Both the position numbers and the translations under genes were made by a program. From Lachnospiraceae bacterium (GTDB lineage: Bacteria > Bacillota > Clostridia > Lachnospirales > Lachnospiraceae), in the NCBI GenBank assembly GCA_017441585.1, contig JAFRWW010000036.1:1-57560 (forward strand): a stretch of 57,560 bases of DNA, written 5' to 3'. The notes under the pieces were generated by a model. It did no database searches and had not been told where the DNA came from. It was given only the letters and a program-made list of their open reading frames with translations. How positions within the stretch are numbered: position 1 is the stretch's first letter; every line of letters starts with the position of its first letter. Shown piece by piece: positions 7,377-16,500 of this stretch.

Positions 7377-9539
7377 TTACATAGACTTTCTCTCGGCTAT
7401 CTCGGCCATCTTGGCATCATTCAGTCTGGTATCGCCGTGCACCCTGGAATATGACAGATATCCGTTCATCCTGTCTATCTTTGTCAGATTGCGGCTGCCG
7501 CAGACAGGACAGACATCCATCTCCAGTTCCTGATGCCCGCAGTCATCGCAGTAAGCCAGGGACAGATTCACGCCCTCATAAAAGCCCATATCCATGGCTC
7601 TGTGCACCAGAGCCTTTATGGCTTCTATATTGTAATCGATGGGATACTTCACATACTGGATCTTGCCACCGTTTGAAAGCTCCCAGAAACGATATTCCAG
7701 ATCCTGCTTCTGTATGGGTGTGATATCCTCAGTCACATGGCAGTGGAAACCGTTTGATACATACTCTCTGTCGGATACATTTTCCACTATGCCGTATTTC
7801 TTTCTGAACTGCTTTACCTGAAGTCCGCAAAGGTTCTCCGCAGGTGTGGCATAAATGGCGTAGAGTATATGATCCTCTTCCTTGAATTTATTGATCTGCT
7901 TGTTTATATATTCCAATACCTCAAGGGCAAAGGCGCCGTCCTCAACCAGGGACTTGCCGTTATAAAGCTCCTGAAGTTCATTGAAGGCAGTGATGCCGAA
8001 AGATGCGGTGGCAGTCTTAAGTATGGGCTTGATCTTGTCCGTAAGCTTTAAATGGCCGCCGTAGAATCCACCCTCACAGTACGCCAGAGGATTGGTGGAA
8101 GCCCTCATCTCACCCAGATAAGCCATGGTCCTTATATGAAGCTGACGGATCAGATTCAGATAATAATCCAGCACCTCATAGAAATCCCTGCTCTCATGTC
8201 TGGCCTTGGCCAGGATCATCGGCAGATGGAGGGATACCACGCCTATATTGAAACGTCCCACGAACACGGGCTGATCCTGATCGTCCGCAGGATGCATGCC
8301 GCCCCTCTCATACCAGGGTGACAAAAATGCACGACAGCCCATGGGGGAAATGATCTTTCCGTACTGCTTGTACATGGAAGCTATATAACCCTTACCTGTC
8401 AGTGACAGCCAGTCGGGATACATGGTCTTTGAAGAACATCTGATACCTGCCTCAAAGACATCCTCCAGCTCCTTGCCGGGGCCGTGAAGATTCTCGTCAT
8501 ACAAAAATACGATCTTCGGGAAAAGAACCGGTTTCTTACAATCCTTCTTGCCCTGTCCCTTACGACGCACATCCAGCATGATGATGGTAGCCAGCTTGGC
8601 GAACCTGCCTCTGCCGGTGCCTGCGGTAACGGTTATAAAGGGATAGTCACCACGGCTGCTGGCCACAGTGTTAAACTTGTACTCCCAGCCCTGGAAGCCC
8701 TGCTCAAAATCACGCTTCACATCCTCAAAAGCCACTTCCTCAGCCTTTTCCTGTGAAAGACCGAGCCCCTTGTATTTTTCTATATATTTCTCATAGGACT
8801 TCTCTGCATAGGGCTCCAGTATGGTCTCCACACTGGGCACGGTGAATCCGCCGTACTGCTGGCTGGCTGCGGAAAGGACGATATCTCCGATCACGTCAAA
8901 GGCCACATCCAGTGTCTTGGGCTCGTTATACCAGATATTACCCATCTCAAAGCCGCCCTTTAACACTTCAGCCACATTAAAAAGGCAGCAGTTCATGGTA
9001 TCCCTGCGGGCAGACATGTCATGGACATAGATATATCCGTCCCTGCAGGCCTGGATCTCCTCGGTGGTCATAAAGAACTTCTGATACAGCTCCTTATTGA
9101 ACTGGTTAAAGATAAGGCTTCTCTTGGTGGATACCAGAGCGGAATCCGTATTTGCATTCTCCTTGTCTCCCACATACATGATGGACTGGCTCTTCTTATA
9201 CACATCATCCATCATCTGGACAAAGTCCTGCTTATAATTACGATAATCCCTGTACGACTTAGCAACTATGGGCTTAACCTTCTCCAGGGCACTCTCCACT
9301 ATATTATGCATGACGGGAATGGGGATCTCGTCCGTCCCCATCTCATTCACATGATCGATGACCGTCTGGCAGATGAGCTCCTTCTCCGACTCAGAGAACT
9401 CGGTTAGGGCCCTGTAGGCACTCTTGCCCACGGCATCTATGACCTTCTGTACATTAAAGGCCTCCAGTGTACCGTCCTTTTTGATAACCTTCACATCACG
9501 CTCAGGCTTGAATTTTTCGCTGTAAAGAGTCTTTTCCAT
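7377..9539 (-). CDS. nrdD: Anaerobic ribonucleoside-triphosphate reductase (class III)
   Basis: 720 residues. Reduces ribonucleoside triphosphates to deoxy forms under anaerobic conditions. An N-terminal ATP-cone (about 15-105: VIKKDGTLEAFNVQKVIDAV) gives allosteric control. The catalytic barrel fills the middle. The zinc site is in CDDCGH…DVCPVCGSRN (about 660-685), and the glycyl radical is G693 in RMNGYLSY, 28 residues from the end. GTG GAG-like ribosome site precedes ATG 9539. Two NrdR boxes and a consensus promoter lie upstream. NrdG, its activase, follows directly. Confidence 0.95.
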   Translation of the reverse strand: MEKTLYSEKFKPERDVKVIKKDGTLEAFNVQKVIDAVGKSAYRALTEFSESEKELICQTVIDHVNEMGTDEIPIPVMHNIVESALEKVKPIVAKSYRDYRNYKQDFVQMMDDVYKKSQSIMYVGDKENANTDSALVSTKRSLIFNQFNKELYQKFFMTTEEIQACRDGYIYVHDMSARRDTMNCCLFNVAEVLKGGFEMGNIWYNEPKTLDVAFDVIGDIVLSAASQQYGGFTVPSVETILEPYAEKSYEKYIEKYKGLGLSQEKAEEVAFEDVKRDFEQGFQGWEYKFNTVASSRGDYPFITVTAGTGRGRFAKLATIIMLDVRRKGQGKKDCKKPVLFPKIVFLYDENLHGPGKELEDVFEAGIRCSSKTMYPDWLSLTGKGYIASMYKQYGKIISPMGCRAFLSPWYERGGMHPADDQDQPVFVGRFNIGVVSLHLPMILAKARHESRDFYEVLDYYLNLIRQLHIRTMAYLGEMRASTNPLAYCEGGFYGGHLKLTDKIKPILKTATASFGITAFNELQELYNGKSLVEDGAFALEVLEYINKQINKFKEEDHILYAIYATPAENLCGLQVKQFRKKYGIVENVSDREYVSNGFHCHVTEDITPIQKQDLEYRFWELSNGGKIQYVKYPIDYNIEAIKALVHRAMDMGFYEGVNLSLAYCDDCGHQELEMDVCPVCGSRNLTKIDRMNGYLSYSRVHGDTRLNDAKMAEIAERKSM

Positions 9540-9574
9540 ATCAATTCTCCACTCTGCTAATGTATTACCTCAGC

Positions 9575-9620
9575 CACAGTATATAGGTGTTAACCAAATT
9601 TTTCATCACTATATCTTGTG
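9575..9620 (-). promoter_or_regulatory. Two NrdR boxes upstream of nrdD
   Basis: ACAGTATATAGGTGT (9576-9590) and CACTATATCTTGTG (9607-9620) both match the ACA-TATAT-TGT pattern of NrdR boxes. Their TATAT cores are 30 bases apart, close to three helical turns, as expected for cooperative NrdR binding. They lie just downstream of the -10 element, where bound repressor would block RNA polymerase. NrdR represses nrd genes when ATP/dATP pools signal enough deoxynucleotide. The nrdR gene is not in this window. Confidence 0.82.
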
Positions 9621-9631
9621 GCAACATTTAA

Positions 9632-9660
9632 AGTATAAGTCACCATCCCACCCGTGTCAA
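9632..9660 (-). promoter_or_regulatory. nrdDG promoter
   Basis: Minus strand: -35 TTGACA (9660-9655), 17-base spacer, -10 TATACT (9637-9632). A near-consensus housekeeping promoter, with transcription start predicted near 9625, inside or next to the upstream NrdR box. Confidence 0.85.
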
Positions 9661-9685
9661 TTGAGAAAAAATATTTCAGCATTAT

Positions 9686-9719
9686 AAACAAAAAACAGCG
9701 GGAATTTTTTCCCCGCTGT
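9686..9719 (-). terminator. Intrinsic terminator after the aminotransferase gene
   Basis: Minus strand: ACAGCGGGG, AAAAAATT, CCCGCTGT, then TTTTTTGTTT. It ends the aminotransferase transcript 90 bases beyond its stop and separates it from the nrdDG promoter. Confidence 0.85.
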
Positions 9720-9805
9720 CCTGAGAATTTCTTTATTATATAAAAACCAACTCGCTTAAAAGGGTACCTGCCTACGCGGGATATACCTTATGCCTATACC
9801 TGCAC

Positions 9806-10969
9806 CTATGAATATGATCCCGCCGCCTCAAGGGCCTGCCTTATCATAGCCTCGTCATGATTCAGGGCAAAGCGGACATAGCCCTCGCCCCTTGCTCCGA
9901 AGCTGATGCCCGGCGTACACAGAACGCCGGTCTTTTCAAACAGATCCTTTACGAAATCCACCGAGCCCATGCCCTTTGCGGGTATGGCTCCCCATGCGAA
10001 CATGGTTCCTTCAGAATCCGGCATATCCCAGCCCAGTTTCCTGAAGCCGCCGCACAGAAGATCCCTGCGCCGCTGGTATTCTTCGCACTGTTTTCTCACG
10101 TCTTCATCCCCCAGGGTCAGCGCTGCTATGGCAGCATACTGTACCACCTTAAAAAGACCGTAATCAAACTGGGAACGGAAACGCTTAAAGCTTCCCACCA
10201 TCTTTTCATTGCCGATGAGAAATGACACCCTGGCCCCCGTCAGATTGTAGGACTTGGACAGCGAGTAAAACTCAACTCCCACCTCCATCGCTCCGGGAAG
10301 TGACAGGAATGATATACCCTTTCTGCCATCAAATATGATATCCGAATATGCATTATCATGAAGCACCAGCACCTGATACTTCTTCGCCCAGGCTATGAGA
10401 TCCTTATAAAAATCATAAGGAGCCGCCGTACAGACGGGATTGAGCGGATAGGACACTATGATCATCTTTGCGGCCCGGGCAGTCTCTTCCGGTATATCCG
10501 CAAGATCCAGAATATAATTCTTTTCCCGGTAAAGATCATACTTTACGATCTTTGCCCCTGCCATGGCGGGGCCCATGGAAAATATGGGATAGCCCGGATC
10601 CGGCACCAGTACCACGTCTCCCGGGTTACAGAAAGGAAAAGCTACATGGGCCATACCCTCCTGAGAACCGTACACACTGGCTATGTTGGACGCCGATATC
10701 TTTACGCCGTATCTGCTTTCATATCGGTCCGTCAGCGCCTTTGTAAGCTCGGGCATATCTCCGAGGGAGTATTTATAATTCTCAGGATCTGCCGCAGCCT
10801 TTGCCACCGCTTCCCTTACATACAGCGCCGCCTCGAAATCGGGAGTGCCCACGGTAAAATCGTATACCTTTTCTCCACGCGAAAGACGCGTCTTTAACAT
10901 TTCATTCAGCGCCTGAAAGACTCCCTCTTCGTAGCCCTCCATGCGCTGTGACAATACTATATCCATCAT
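9806..10969 (-). CDS. PLP-dependent aminotransferase, class I/II
   Basis: 387 residues, fold type I. The lysine that binds pyridoxal phosphate is in SLSKSYNLTGARVSF (about residue 234). Other family marks are YGSQEGMAHV (phosphate-binding loop region, about 104), PGYPIFSMG, VSYPLNPVC (Asn-Pro of the family) and the C-terminal arginine in YVRFALNH. The sequence resembles the LL-diaminopimelate / aspartate-alanine aminotransferase branch, but the amino-acid substrate cannot be fixed by inspection. The double ATG start overlaps the stop of the upstream small membrane gene by four bases (ATGA), so the two are translationally coupled. Confidence 0.85.
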   Translation of the reverse strand: MMDIVLSQRMEGYEEGVFQALNEMLKTRLSRGEKVYDFTVGTPDFEAALYVREAVAKAAADPENYKYSLGDMPELTKALTDRYESRYGVKISASNIASVYGSQEGMAHVAFPFCNPGDVVLVPDPGYPIFSMGPAMAGAKIVKYDLYREKNYILDLADIPEETARAAKMIIVSYPLNPVCTAAPYDFYKDLIAWAKKYQVLVLHDNAYSDIIFDGRKGISFLSLPGAMEVGVEFYSLSKSYNLTGARVSFLIGNEKMVGSFKRFRSQFDYGLFKVVQYAAIAALTLGDEDVRKQCEEYQRRRDLLCGGFRKLGWDMPDSEGTMFAWGAIPAKGMGSVDFVKDLFEKTGVLCTPGISFGARGEGYVRFALNHDEAMIRQALEAAGSYS

Positions 10970-11142
10970 ACTTCTCCGGCGTTTGTGCCATCCGTTTCCT
11001 TAGCCTGTGCGGCCGCTTTGGCATCCTTTGCCTTCCTTGCCTTTACTCCGATAAATCCTCCGATCACCATCACCGCCACGGAAATGATGAACAAAAGTCC
11101 ATAGCTCAGAAATGAATTAAAGAATAAAACCGCATTATCCAT
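10966..11142 (-). CDS. Small single-pass membrane protein
   Basis: 58 residues. One strongly hydrophobic helix (LLFIISVAVMVIGGFIGV, about 15-33) is followed by a basic then Ala/Lys-rich cytoplasmic tail (KARKAKDAKAAAQ). The ATG at 11142 is preferred because GAGAGGTGA lies eight bases upstream; the GTG at 11154 is part of that ribosome site. The four-base overlap with the aminotransferase implies coupled synthesis. I do not recognise the family; it might be a membrane tether or a subunit-like stabiliser, but that is only a guess. Confidence 0.65.
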   Translation of the reverse strand: MDNAVLFFNSFLSYGLLFIISVAVMVIGGFIGVKARKAKDAKAAAQAKETDGTNAGEV

Positions 11143-11159
11143 ATCCCTGTTCACCTCTC

Positions 11160-11236
11160 ATCAAGATTCTTCGCTTTGCTCATAAATGACCAAATCGACT
11201 GTCATCCTGAGGCCTCAGCCAAAGGATCTTTTTCAT
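11160..11236. repeat. Dispersed palindromic repeat, copy 3
   Basis: AAGATTCTTCGCTTTGCTCA…TGACC at one arm and GTCATCCTGAGG…AAAGGATCTT at the other, with a short spacer. It is an imperfect copy of the family complete at 37719-37803. It lies between tyrS and the small membrane gene and may act as the 3' structure of the tyrS message; no other terminator is visible there. Confidence 0.65.
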
Positions 11237-11276
11237 GATCCGTCTTACACCACAGCAACAATTTCAATCAATTTAC

Positions 11277-12521
11277 TCAGTCAACACAGGTAAGTCTGTG
11301 ATAGCTCTTCTTTCCCTTCTTGATTACGATCTCACCGTCTGCATCAAGGTCATCCACCGTGAGTATCGCCTTTATATCGCTCACCTTATTATCATTGACG
11401 CTGACACCGCCCTGTTCTATCATCCTGCGGGCATCGGAACGATTGGTACAAAGCTTAGTATCCACCAGTACTCCCATCAGTTCCAGACCGGATTGAAGAT
11501 CAGCCCTTTTAACCTCTGATGAAGGCATATTGGCGCTCTTTCCGCCTCCGGCAAAGACGGCCCTGGCAGCCTCAAGAGCCTTATCGGCCTCCTCTTTTCC
11601 ATGAACTATCTTTGTGATCTCATAAGCCAGCACTTCCTTGGCTTCATTGATCTTTTCATCCTTATATGCCCCCAGACGTCTCACCTCATCCATGGGCAGG
11701 AAGGTCAGGAGTCCCAGACACTCCTCCACCTTAACGTCCTCAATATTTCTCCAATACTGGAAGAACTCATAAGGCGATGTCCTCTTGGGATCAAGAAATA
11801 CAGCTCCCTTGAGAGTCTTACCCATCTTAACGCCGTCAGAAGTGGTGAGCAGCTTAAAGGTAAGTCCGTAAGCCTCTGCCTGATCCTTACGCCTTACAAG
11901 CTCCACTCCTCCTATGATATTGGACCACTGATCATTTCCTCCCAGCTCCATCTTACAGTCATACATCTGATGAAGCTTATAAAAGTCATAGGACTGCATC
12001 AGCATATAGTTAAACTCAAAGAAGGTAAGGCCCTTCTCCATACGGTTTTTATAGCACTCAGCGGTAAGCATCCTGTTTACGGAAAAATGAATGCCTATCT
12101 CTCTCAAAAACTCCACATAATTTATATCCAGCAGCCAGTCTGCATTATTGGCCAGTATGGCGTTATCACCCGTAAAATCAATATACCTTGAAAGTTGCTC
12201 CTTGAACCTTTCCACATTGGCGTCGATCATTTCCTTCGTCATCATGGGTCTGGCGTCGGTCTTAAAGGAAGGATCGCCCACCATGGTGGTACCGCCGCCC
12301 ATAAGGGCTATGGGTCTGTGGCCGGCCTTTTGCATATGCATCATGGCCATAACTGTAAGGAAATGGCCTGCGGTCAGGGAATCAGCGGTGGCGTCAAAGC
12401 CTATATAAAAGGTAACCCTCTCCTTTCCCAGCAGTTCACGCACCTTGTCAGGATCGGTACACTGCTCAATGAATCCGCGCTCCTTGAGCACATCATAAAC
12501 ATTATACTTAATCTCACTCAC
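11277..12521 (-). CDS. tyrS: Tyrosyl-tRNA synthetase
   Basis: 414 residues from the GTG at 12521. Class I synthetase that charges tRNA-Tyr. The HIGH-like motif is TAGHF (about residue 50), preceded by [12 protein letters not shown]. The tyrosine-binding middle includes the QSYDFYKLH and GGNDQWSNI segments, and the KMSKS-like motif is KMGKT (about 235). An S4 RNA-binding domain makes up the last 70 residues ([17 protein letters not shown]). GTG is chosen because GGAGG lies nine bases upstream; a TTG at 12551 would put that site inside the gene. Unlike many Firmicute tyrS genes there is no T-box leader in the 170 bases upstream. Confidence 0.93.
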   Translation of the reverse strand: MSEIKYNVYDVLKERGFIEQCTDPDKVRELLGKERVTFYIGFDATADSLTAGHFLTVMAMMHMQKAGHRPIALMGGGTTMVGDPSFKTDARPMMTKEMIDANVERFKEQLSRYIDFTGDNAILANNADWLLDINYVEFLREIGIHFSVNRMLTAECYKNRMEKGLTFFEFNYMLMQSYDFYKLHQMYDCKMELGGNDQWSNIIGGVELVRRKDQAEAYGLTFKLLTTSDGVKMGKTLKGAVFLDPKRTSPYEFFQYWRNIEDVKVEECLGLLTFLPMDEVRRLGAYKDEKINEAKEVLAYEITKIVHGKEEADKALEAARAVFAGGGKSANMPSSEVKRADLQSGLELMGVLVDTKLCTNRSDARRMIEQGGVSVNDNKVSDIKAILTVDDLDADGEIVIKKGKKSYHRLTCVD

Positions 12522-12597
12522 TGTACAAAACCTCCGAATCCAATTTTTCAATGGGGAAAGTATGATCCCGGATCATTATAACACATCCCCAACGCGT

Positions 12598-12623
12598 AAG
12601 AAAGGGAGAGGAAAACCTCTCCC
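12598..12623 (-). terminator. Intrinsic terminator of the CAP-protein gene
   Basis: Minus strand: AGGGAGAGG, TTTT, CCTCTCCCT, then TTCTT. A nine-base stem with a four-base loop about 95 bases past the CAP-protein stop codon. Confidence 0.8.
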
Positions 12624-12719
12624 TCGCTCACCTATGTTAACACATAACCTCCCTTAATGCAAAGCATTTCTTAATATGTGCAAAGCATTCGACTTTAATA
12701 AGCCACAAAAACAAACGGC

Positions 12720-13226
12720 TTAATTAGTGAACATGAATGCAGTGGTAAGTCTGTAACCCGTACCCGTCTGGCTGATGTAGGTATATATGCCGATCTTGGT
12801 GAAATTCGTATGCACCATGTTCGCATAATGTGTGGGACTTGCCTTTAGATTCTCAAACATCAGAGACTCCGCAGCCTCCTGTTCTGACTGTGTAAAAGTG
12901 AAAGTCCCGTACTGTACATATGACAGATTCTCTCCACGCCACTTATTGGACGGAAGCATCGATATTCCCTGGGTACCGTTGGGCCTGGTGTGGGACCAGG
13001 TGGTGGAAGCCTCCTGAGCTCTGACCTTAGCTACTCCCACAAGTCCCGAATCCATACTCAAAGATCCGAGTCCCTTTGAAGCCCTTAGTGCATTTATATC
13101 ACTCAAAAATCTGGAATTGACCACGCCCGTATCCTCAGCGCTAACCGATAATACGGAAAAAGGCGTCCACATGGCCAAAACCAGCGTCAATATGATAATT
13201 TGGGCTGTCCTTATTAATCTCTTCAT
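12720..13226 (-). CDS. Secreted CAP/SCP-domain protein
   Basis: 168 residues. A signal peptide (MKRLIRTAQIIILTLVLAMW, cleavage near SVSA) exports it. The rest is one CAP (SCP/PR-1) domain: FLSDINALRASKGLGSLSM at its start, then AQEASTTWSHTRPNGTQ with the conserved His, ENLSY, and HYANMVHTNFTKIGIY near the end. Bacterial CAP proteins are extracellular and mostly of unknown activity; some act at the cell wall or in adhesion. Its mRNA begins with a c-di-GMP-I riboswitch, so its synthesis should follow the motile/sessile switch. No sorting signal is seen, so it is probably released. Confidence 0.87.
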   Translation of the reverse strand: MKRLIRTAQIIILTLVLAMWTPFSVLSVSAEDTGVVNSRFLSDINALRASKGLGSLSMDSGLVGVAKVRAQEASTTWSHTRPNGTQGISMLPSNKWRGENLSYVQYGTFTFTQSEQEAAESLMFENLKASPTHYANMVHTNFTKIGIYTYISQTGTGYRLTTAFMFTN

Positions 13227-13249
13227 TAACCTAAGTGTATATAGATATT

Positions 13250-13281
13250 AACAAAAGCCCTTGTAGGACCACAAGAGCTTT
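13250..13281 (-). terminator. Expression-platform hairpin of the riboswitch
   Basis: Minus strand: AAAGCTCTTGT, GGTCCT, ACAAGGGCTTT, then TGTTAATA. An eleven-base stem with one G-U pair lies directly between the aptamer and the CAP gene. It can act as a terminator, although the U-tract is short. Whether ligand binding promotes or prevents its formation cannot be decided by eye. Confidence 0.65.
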
Positions 13282-13295
13282 AGATGCATGATAAC

Positions 13296-13382
13296 GGATA
13301 AATCCGGCAACTGGCTGCCCGTCCAAAAGGGGAGGGCCCTATAGCTTTGCGTCCTTATTTTACAATAAGTTTGCCTCTCATA
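13296..13382 (-). promoter_or_regulatory. c-di-GMP-I (GEMM) riboswitch aptamer
   Basis: On the minus strand the hallmark elements appear in order: GGCAAAC (13375-13369), a hairpin CTTATT-GTAA-AATAAG, GGACGCAAAGC (13354-13344), then GGGCC…GGACGGGCAGCCAGTTGCCG ending near 13305. This is the GEMM consensus, including the GACGCAAAGC loop that contacts the second messenger and the GCAGCC / TTGCCG receptor arm. It lies about 70-150 bases before the CAP-protein start codon and is followed by a terminator-like hairpin, so it most likely controls that gene's transcription. Confidence 0.9.
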
Positions 13383-13412
13383 TTCGACTTTTAAAGTTCT
13401 CTACCAAAGAGC

Positions 13413-13441
13413 ATTTTACACTATATGTTACAATTCGTCAA
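13413..13441 (-). promoter_or_regulatory. Promoter of the riboswitch/CAP transcript
   Basis: Minus strand: -35 TTGACG (13441-13436), 17-base spacer, -10 TAAAAT (13418-13413). A start near 13406 would give a leader that contains the whole aptamer. Confidence 0.7.
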
Positions 13442-13469
13442 TAGAAATTAATAAATATTGTGTATCTGT

Positions 13470-13506
13470 TACTCCGGACGGGTCCATTATCATGAACCCG
13501 CCCGGA
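13470..13506. other. Strong hairpin after the SpaA-type gene
   Basis: TCCGGACGGGT, ten-base loop, ACCCGCCCGGA is a near-perfect eleven-pair G/C stem just past the surface-protein stop codon. The T-run (ATTTTTT) is on the plus-strand side, so for the minus-strand message it is a stable 3' hairpin without a U-tract. It may still end or protect that transcript. Confidence 0.5.
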
Positions 13507-13513
13507 ACATTTT

Positions 13514-16500
13514 TTAATACCTGCGACGTCTGGTAACTGCGATGATGGTAACCAGTATAATGAGTGCCAGACCTGCCATCAACAGGTAGAATCTCGGACT
13601 GAGATCATCACCGGTAAGAGGTGCTGCGATATCACCCAAAACTCCGCTTTCGGGAGCTGCTATTGCACCCAGAACTCCGCTTGCCGCATCCAGGATGGTA
13701 GTGGGTGTGCTTGCCTCAGGTGTATATGTAGCCACCGTACCATCGGGCATACGTGTGGGAGTAGCTGACTCTGTAGATCCGCTGTCCCTTGTGCTGTCGG
13801 CGTCCCTGGTCTTCTTTTTCTTATGCTTCTTACTCTTATGAGACGTCGTCTTCTTTGAGCTCGATGTACTTCCTGAAGTCTCCTTATCATCCTTAACGGA
13901 GCTGCTGGAGCTGGTCTTGTCTGTCGCGCTTGAAGAGGATGAGCTGTCCTTCTCGGAAGAAGATGAACTGCTCTCCTTTACGCTTGATGAAGATGAGGTC
14001 TCCTTCTCGCTTGAAGATGAACTGCTCTCCTTCTCACTTGATGAGGATGAGGTGCTCTTTTCTTCTTCGCTTGATGAGGATGAGCTTTCCTTACGCTCTG
14101 AAGAAGATGAACTGCTTTCCTTTACGCTTGATGAAGATGAGGTCTCCTTCTCACTGGATGAGCTGCTTGCAGGCTTCTCTGCCTCGCTTGAGGATGAACT
14201 GCTCTTCTTCTCGCTTGAAGATGATGTAGCCTTCTCACTGGATGAACTGCTCTCCTTTACGCTTGAAGATGATGTCTTCTTCTCGCTTGAGGATGAAGTC
14301 TCCTTCTCACTTGATGAAGAAGATGTCTCTTTCTCTGATGAGGATGAGCTGCTCTCCTTTACGCTTGATGAAGATGAAGTCTCCTTCTCGCTGGATGAAG
14401 AAGATGTCTCTTTCTCACTTGATGAAGAAGATGTCTCTTTCTCTGATGAGGATGAACTGCTCTCCTTTACGCTTGATGATGAGCTTTCCTTCTCAGAGGA
14501 TGAACTGCTTGCGGGCTTCTCCACTTCACTTGAGGATGAAGATGTCTCCTTCTCACTGGATGAGGATGAAGTCTCCTTCTCACTGGATGATGAACTGCTC
14601 TCCTTCTCACTTGATGAAGATGATGACTTTTTCTCGCTTGAAGATGATGAACTCTTCTTGTTTTCTACATTAACTTCCTGAGTGGTATCATCTGCTGCCA
14701 CCACTTCAATACCCTGGGTGGAAGACTCTGTGATGGTATATCCTACGGGAACACCGGTCTCCATAATGACATACTTGCCATATACCACATCCGTAAACTC
14801 GGCAATACCGTTTTCATCAGCTGTAGCCTTAGCCACCTCATACAACAGATCCCTGTCAAATACAAAGGATGCGATAGCCTGACTTATCTGCTGTCCCAGT
14901 GATACATCCGTAGGCTTTTCGGTATTGTAAAGGGTGAAGATCGCACCTTCAAGAGGATTTCCCTCATCGTCAACCTTCTTTATGATGATATGTCCGAGCT
15001 TCTTCTCGTCATAAACCGTAACCTCGGCTTCCTTGCCCTTTTCGTCAGCGACTACCTTATATGCGGTCTTATCGTCAAGCTCATAACCGAAAGGTGCCTC
15101 AACTTCCAGGAAGTAATAATTGCCATACTCAACTGTATACTCGGCTTCGCCGAGAACATCGGTCACAACCTGGCCTACATAAGTATCCTTGGTATTCTTT
15201 GTAAGATCGGGAGCAGAGCCGTTCATCTTATAGATATTGAACTTGGCACCGGAAAGCTCCGTCTTCTTATCATCGGCATCCAGCTTCTTAACCTTGATCT
15301 TGGTAGTCAGCTTATAATCCTTGATAGGACCGTCCTGAGATGATCTGGTAAACGCCACATCCGTGCTATTGGGGCCTATGGTAAATGACTTGGTAACTGC
15401 GTCATAACCGTATGGAGCAGTCTCAACCAGTGTGTAATCGCCCCACTCAAGACCGTCATACCTGGCAACACCGTTTGCGTCGGTCACGATCTCAGCCACA
15501 TCTGCAGGAAGCTTAATAAAGTTGAAGTAACTCTTCACTCCCTTGATGGTGAACTTAACGCCCTCCATAGGTACATAGTCGGAAGTGGTGCAGTCAAACT
15601 TCTCAATGGTGATGCTGCCCTTGCTTCTCTGATCATAGATGGTTCCGTTGCCATCATCACCCTGAAGCACGATAGTCGTGGCATTATCCTTGGTCCTGTC
15701 CACTACAAACTGGTATGTATTATCATTCAGTTCATATCCTTCGGGAGCCTTGGTTTCCTTTACATAGTAGCGACCTTCGGGAATGAACTCGCATACAACC
15801 TCGCCGTTTTCATCGGATGTTACCGTTGAAAATTCCGCATCGGCATCCATATCCCAGATCACAAACTGGGCGCCGCTGACGGGAGTCTTCTTATCCTCAC
15901 CGTCCACCTTAGTAAACTTAAGGCTTGCATAATACTTATTATTCTCTACACTGAGATACTTCTCTGTTGCCTCATCAGTCAGTTCAAAGCCGATGACTGC
16001 CTTACCGGTATATCCCTTAGGAGCATCAGTCTCTTCAAGGATATAAGAACCAAGAGGAAGATCGGAAACCTTAAGTGCTCCGTTACTGTCGCAGGACAGC
16101 TTAACTTCGCCCTTGACAGAATCGTCATAAACATATACACCATCTGCTCCACTGACGCCTACCGCGCTGTCATCACTTCTCTTCAGTACAAACTGTGCAC
16201 CGGGGAGATTCTTACCGTTCTCATCTACCTTCTGAACCTTAAGTGATCCCTTGAGCTTTGTATTGCTCATCTCGATCTTACCGGAAAGTTCCTTATTGGA
16301 GATGGTGGCAGATGCACTGATTGCGCTATCTCCCGAAGGCTTTACAAAGCCGGGAGCCTGCTTAACTTCCACAAAATGATAGGTTCCGAAAGGAAGGCTG
16401 TTCACATATACCTTGCCATCGGCATCAGTGGTATATACCGTATCATCATAAAGTTTATTATCCTTATACAGCTGGAACTGTGCGCCCTTTACGGGTGTGC

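Noticed and set aside
12522..12720. T-box leader for tyrS
   Set aside because: No T-box motif, specifier hairpin or antiterminator is visible; the only hairpin is the terminator of the upstream CAP gene.
13880..14655. CRISPR-like array
   Set aside because: The repeats are contiguous coding units without unique spacers, encode a Ser-Glu-Lys stalk in frame, and have no cas genes nearby.
13917..14681. Long plus-strand open frames opposite the Ser-rich stalk
   Set aside because: They are antisense shadows of the SSSSSEKE repeats: composition bias removes stop codons. No ribosome site, and the products are simple repeats.
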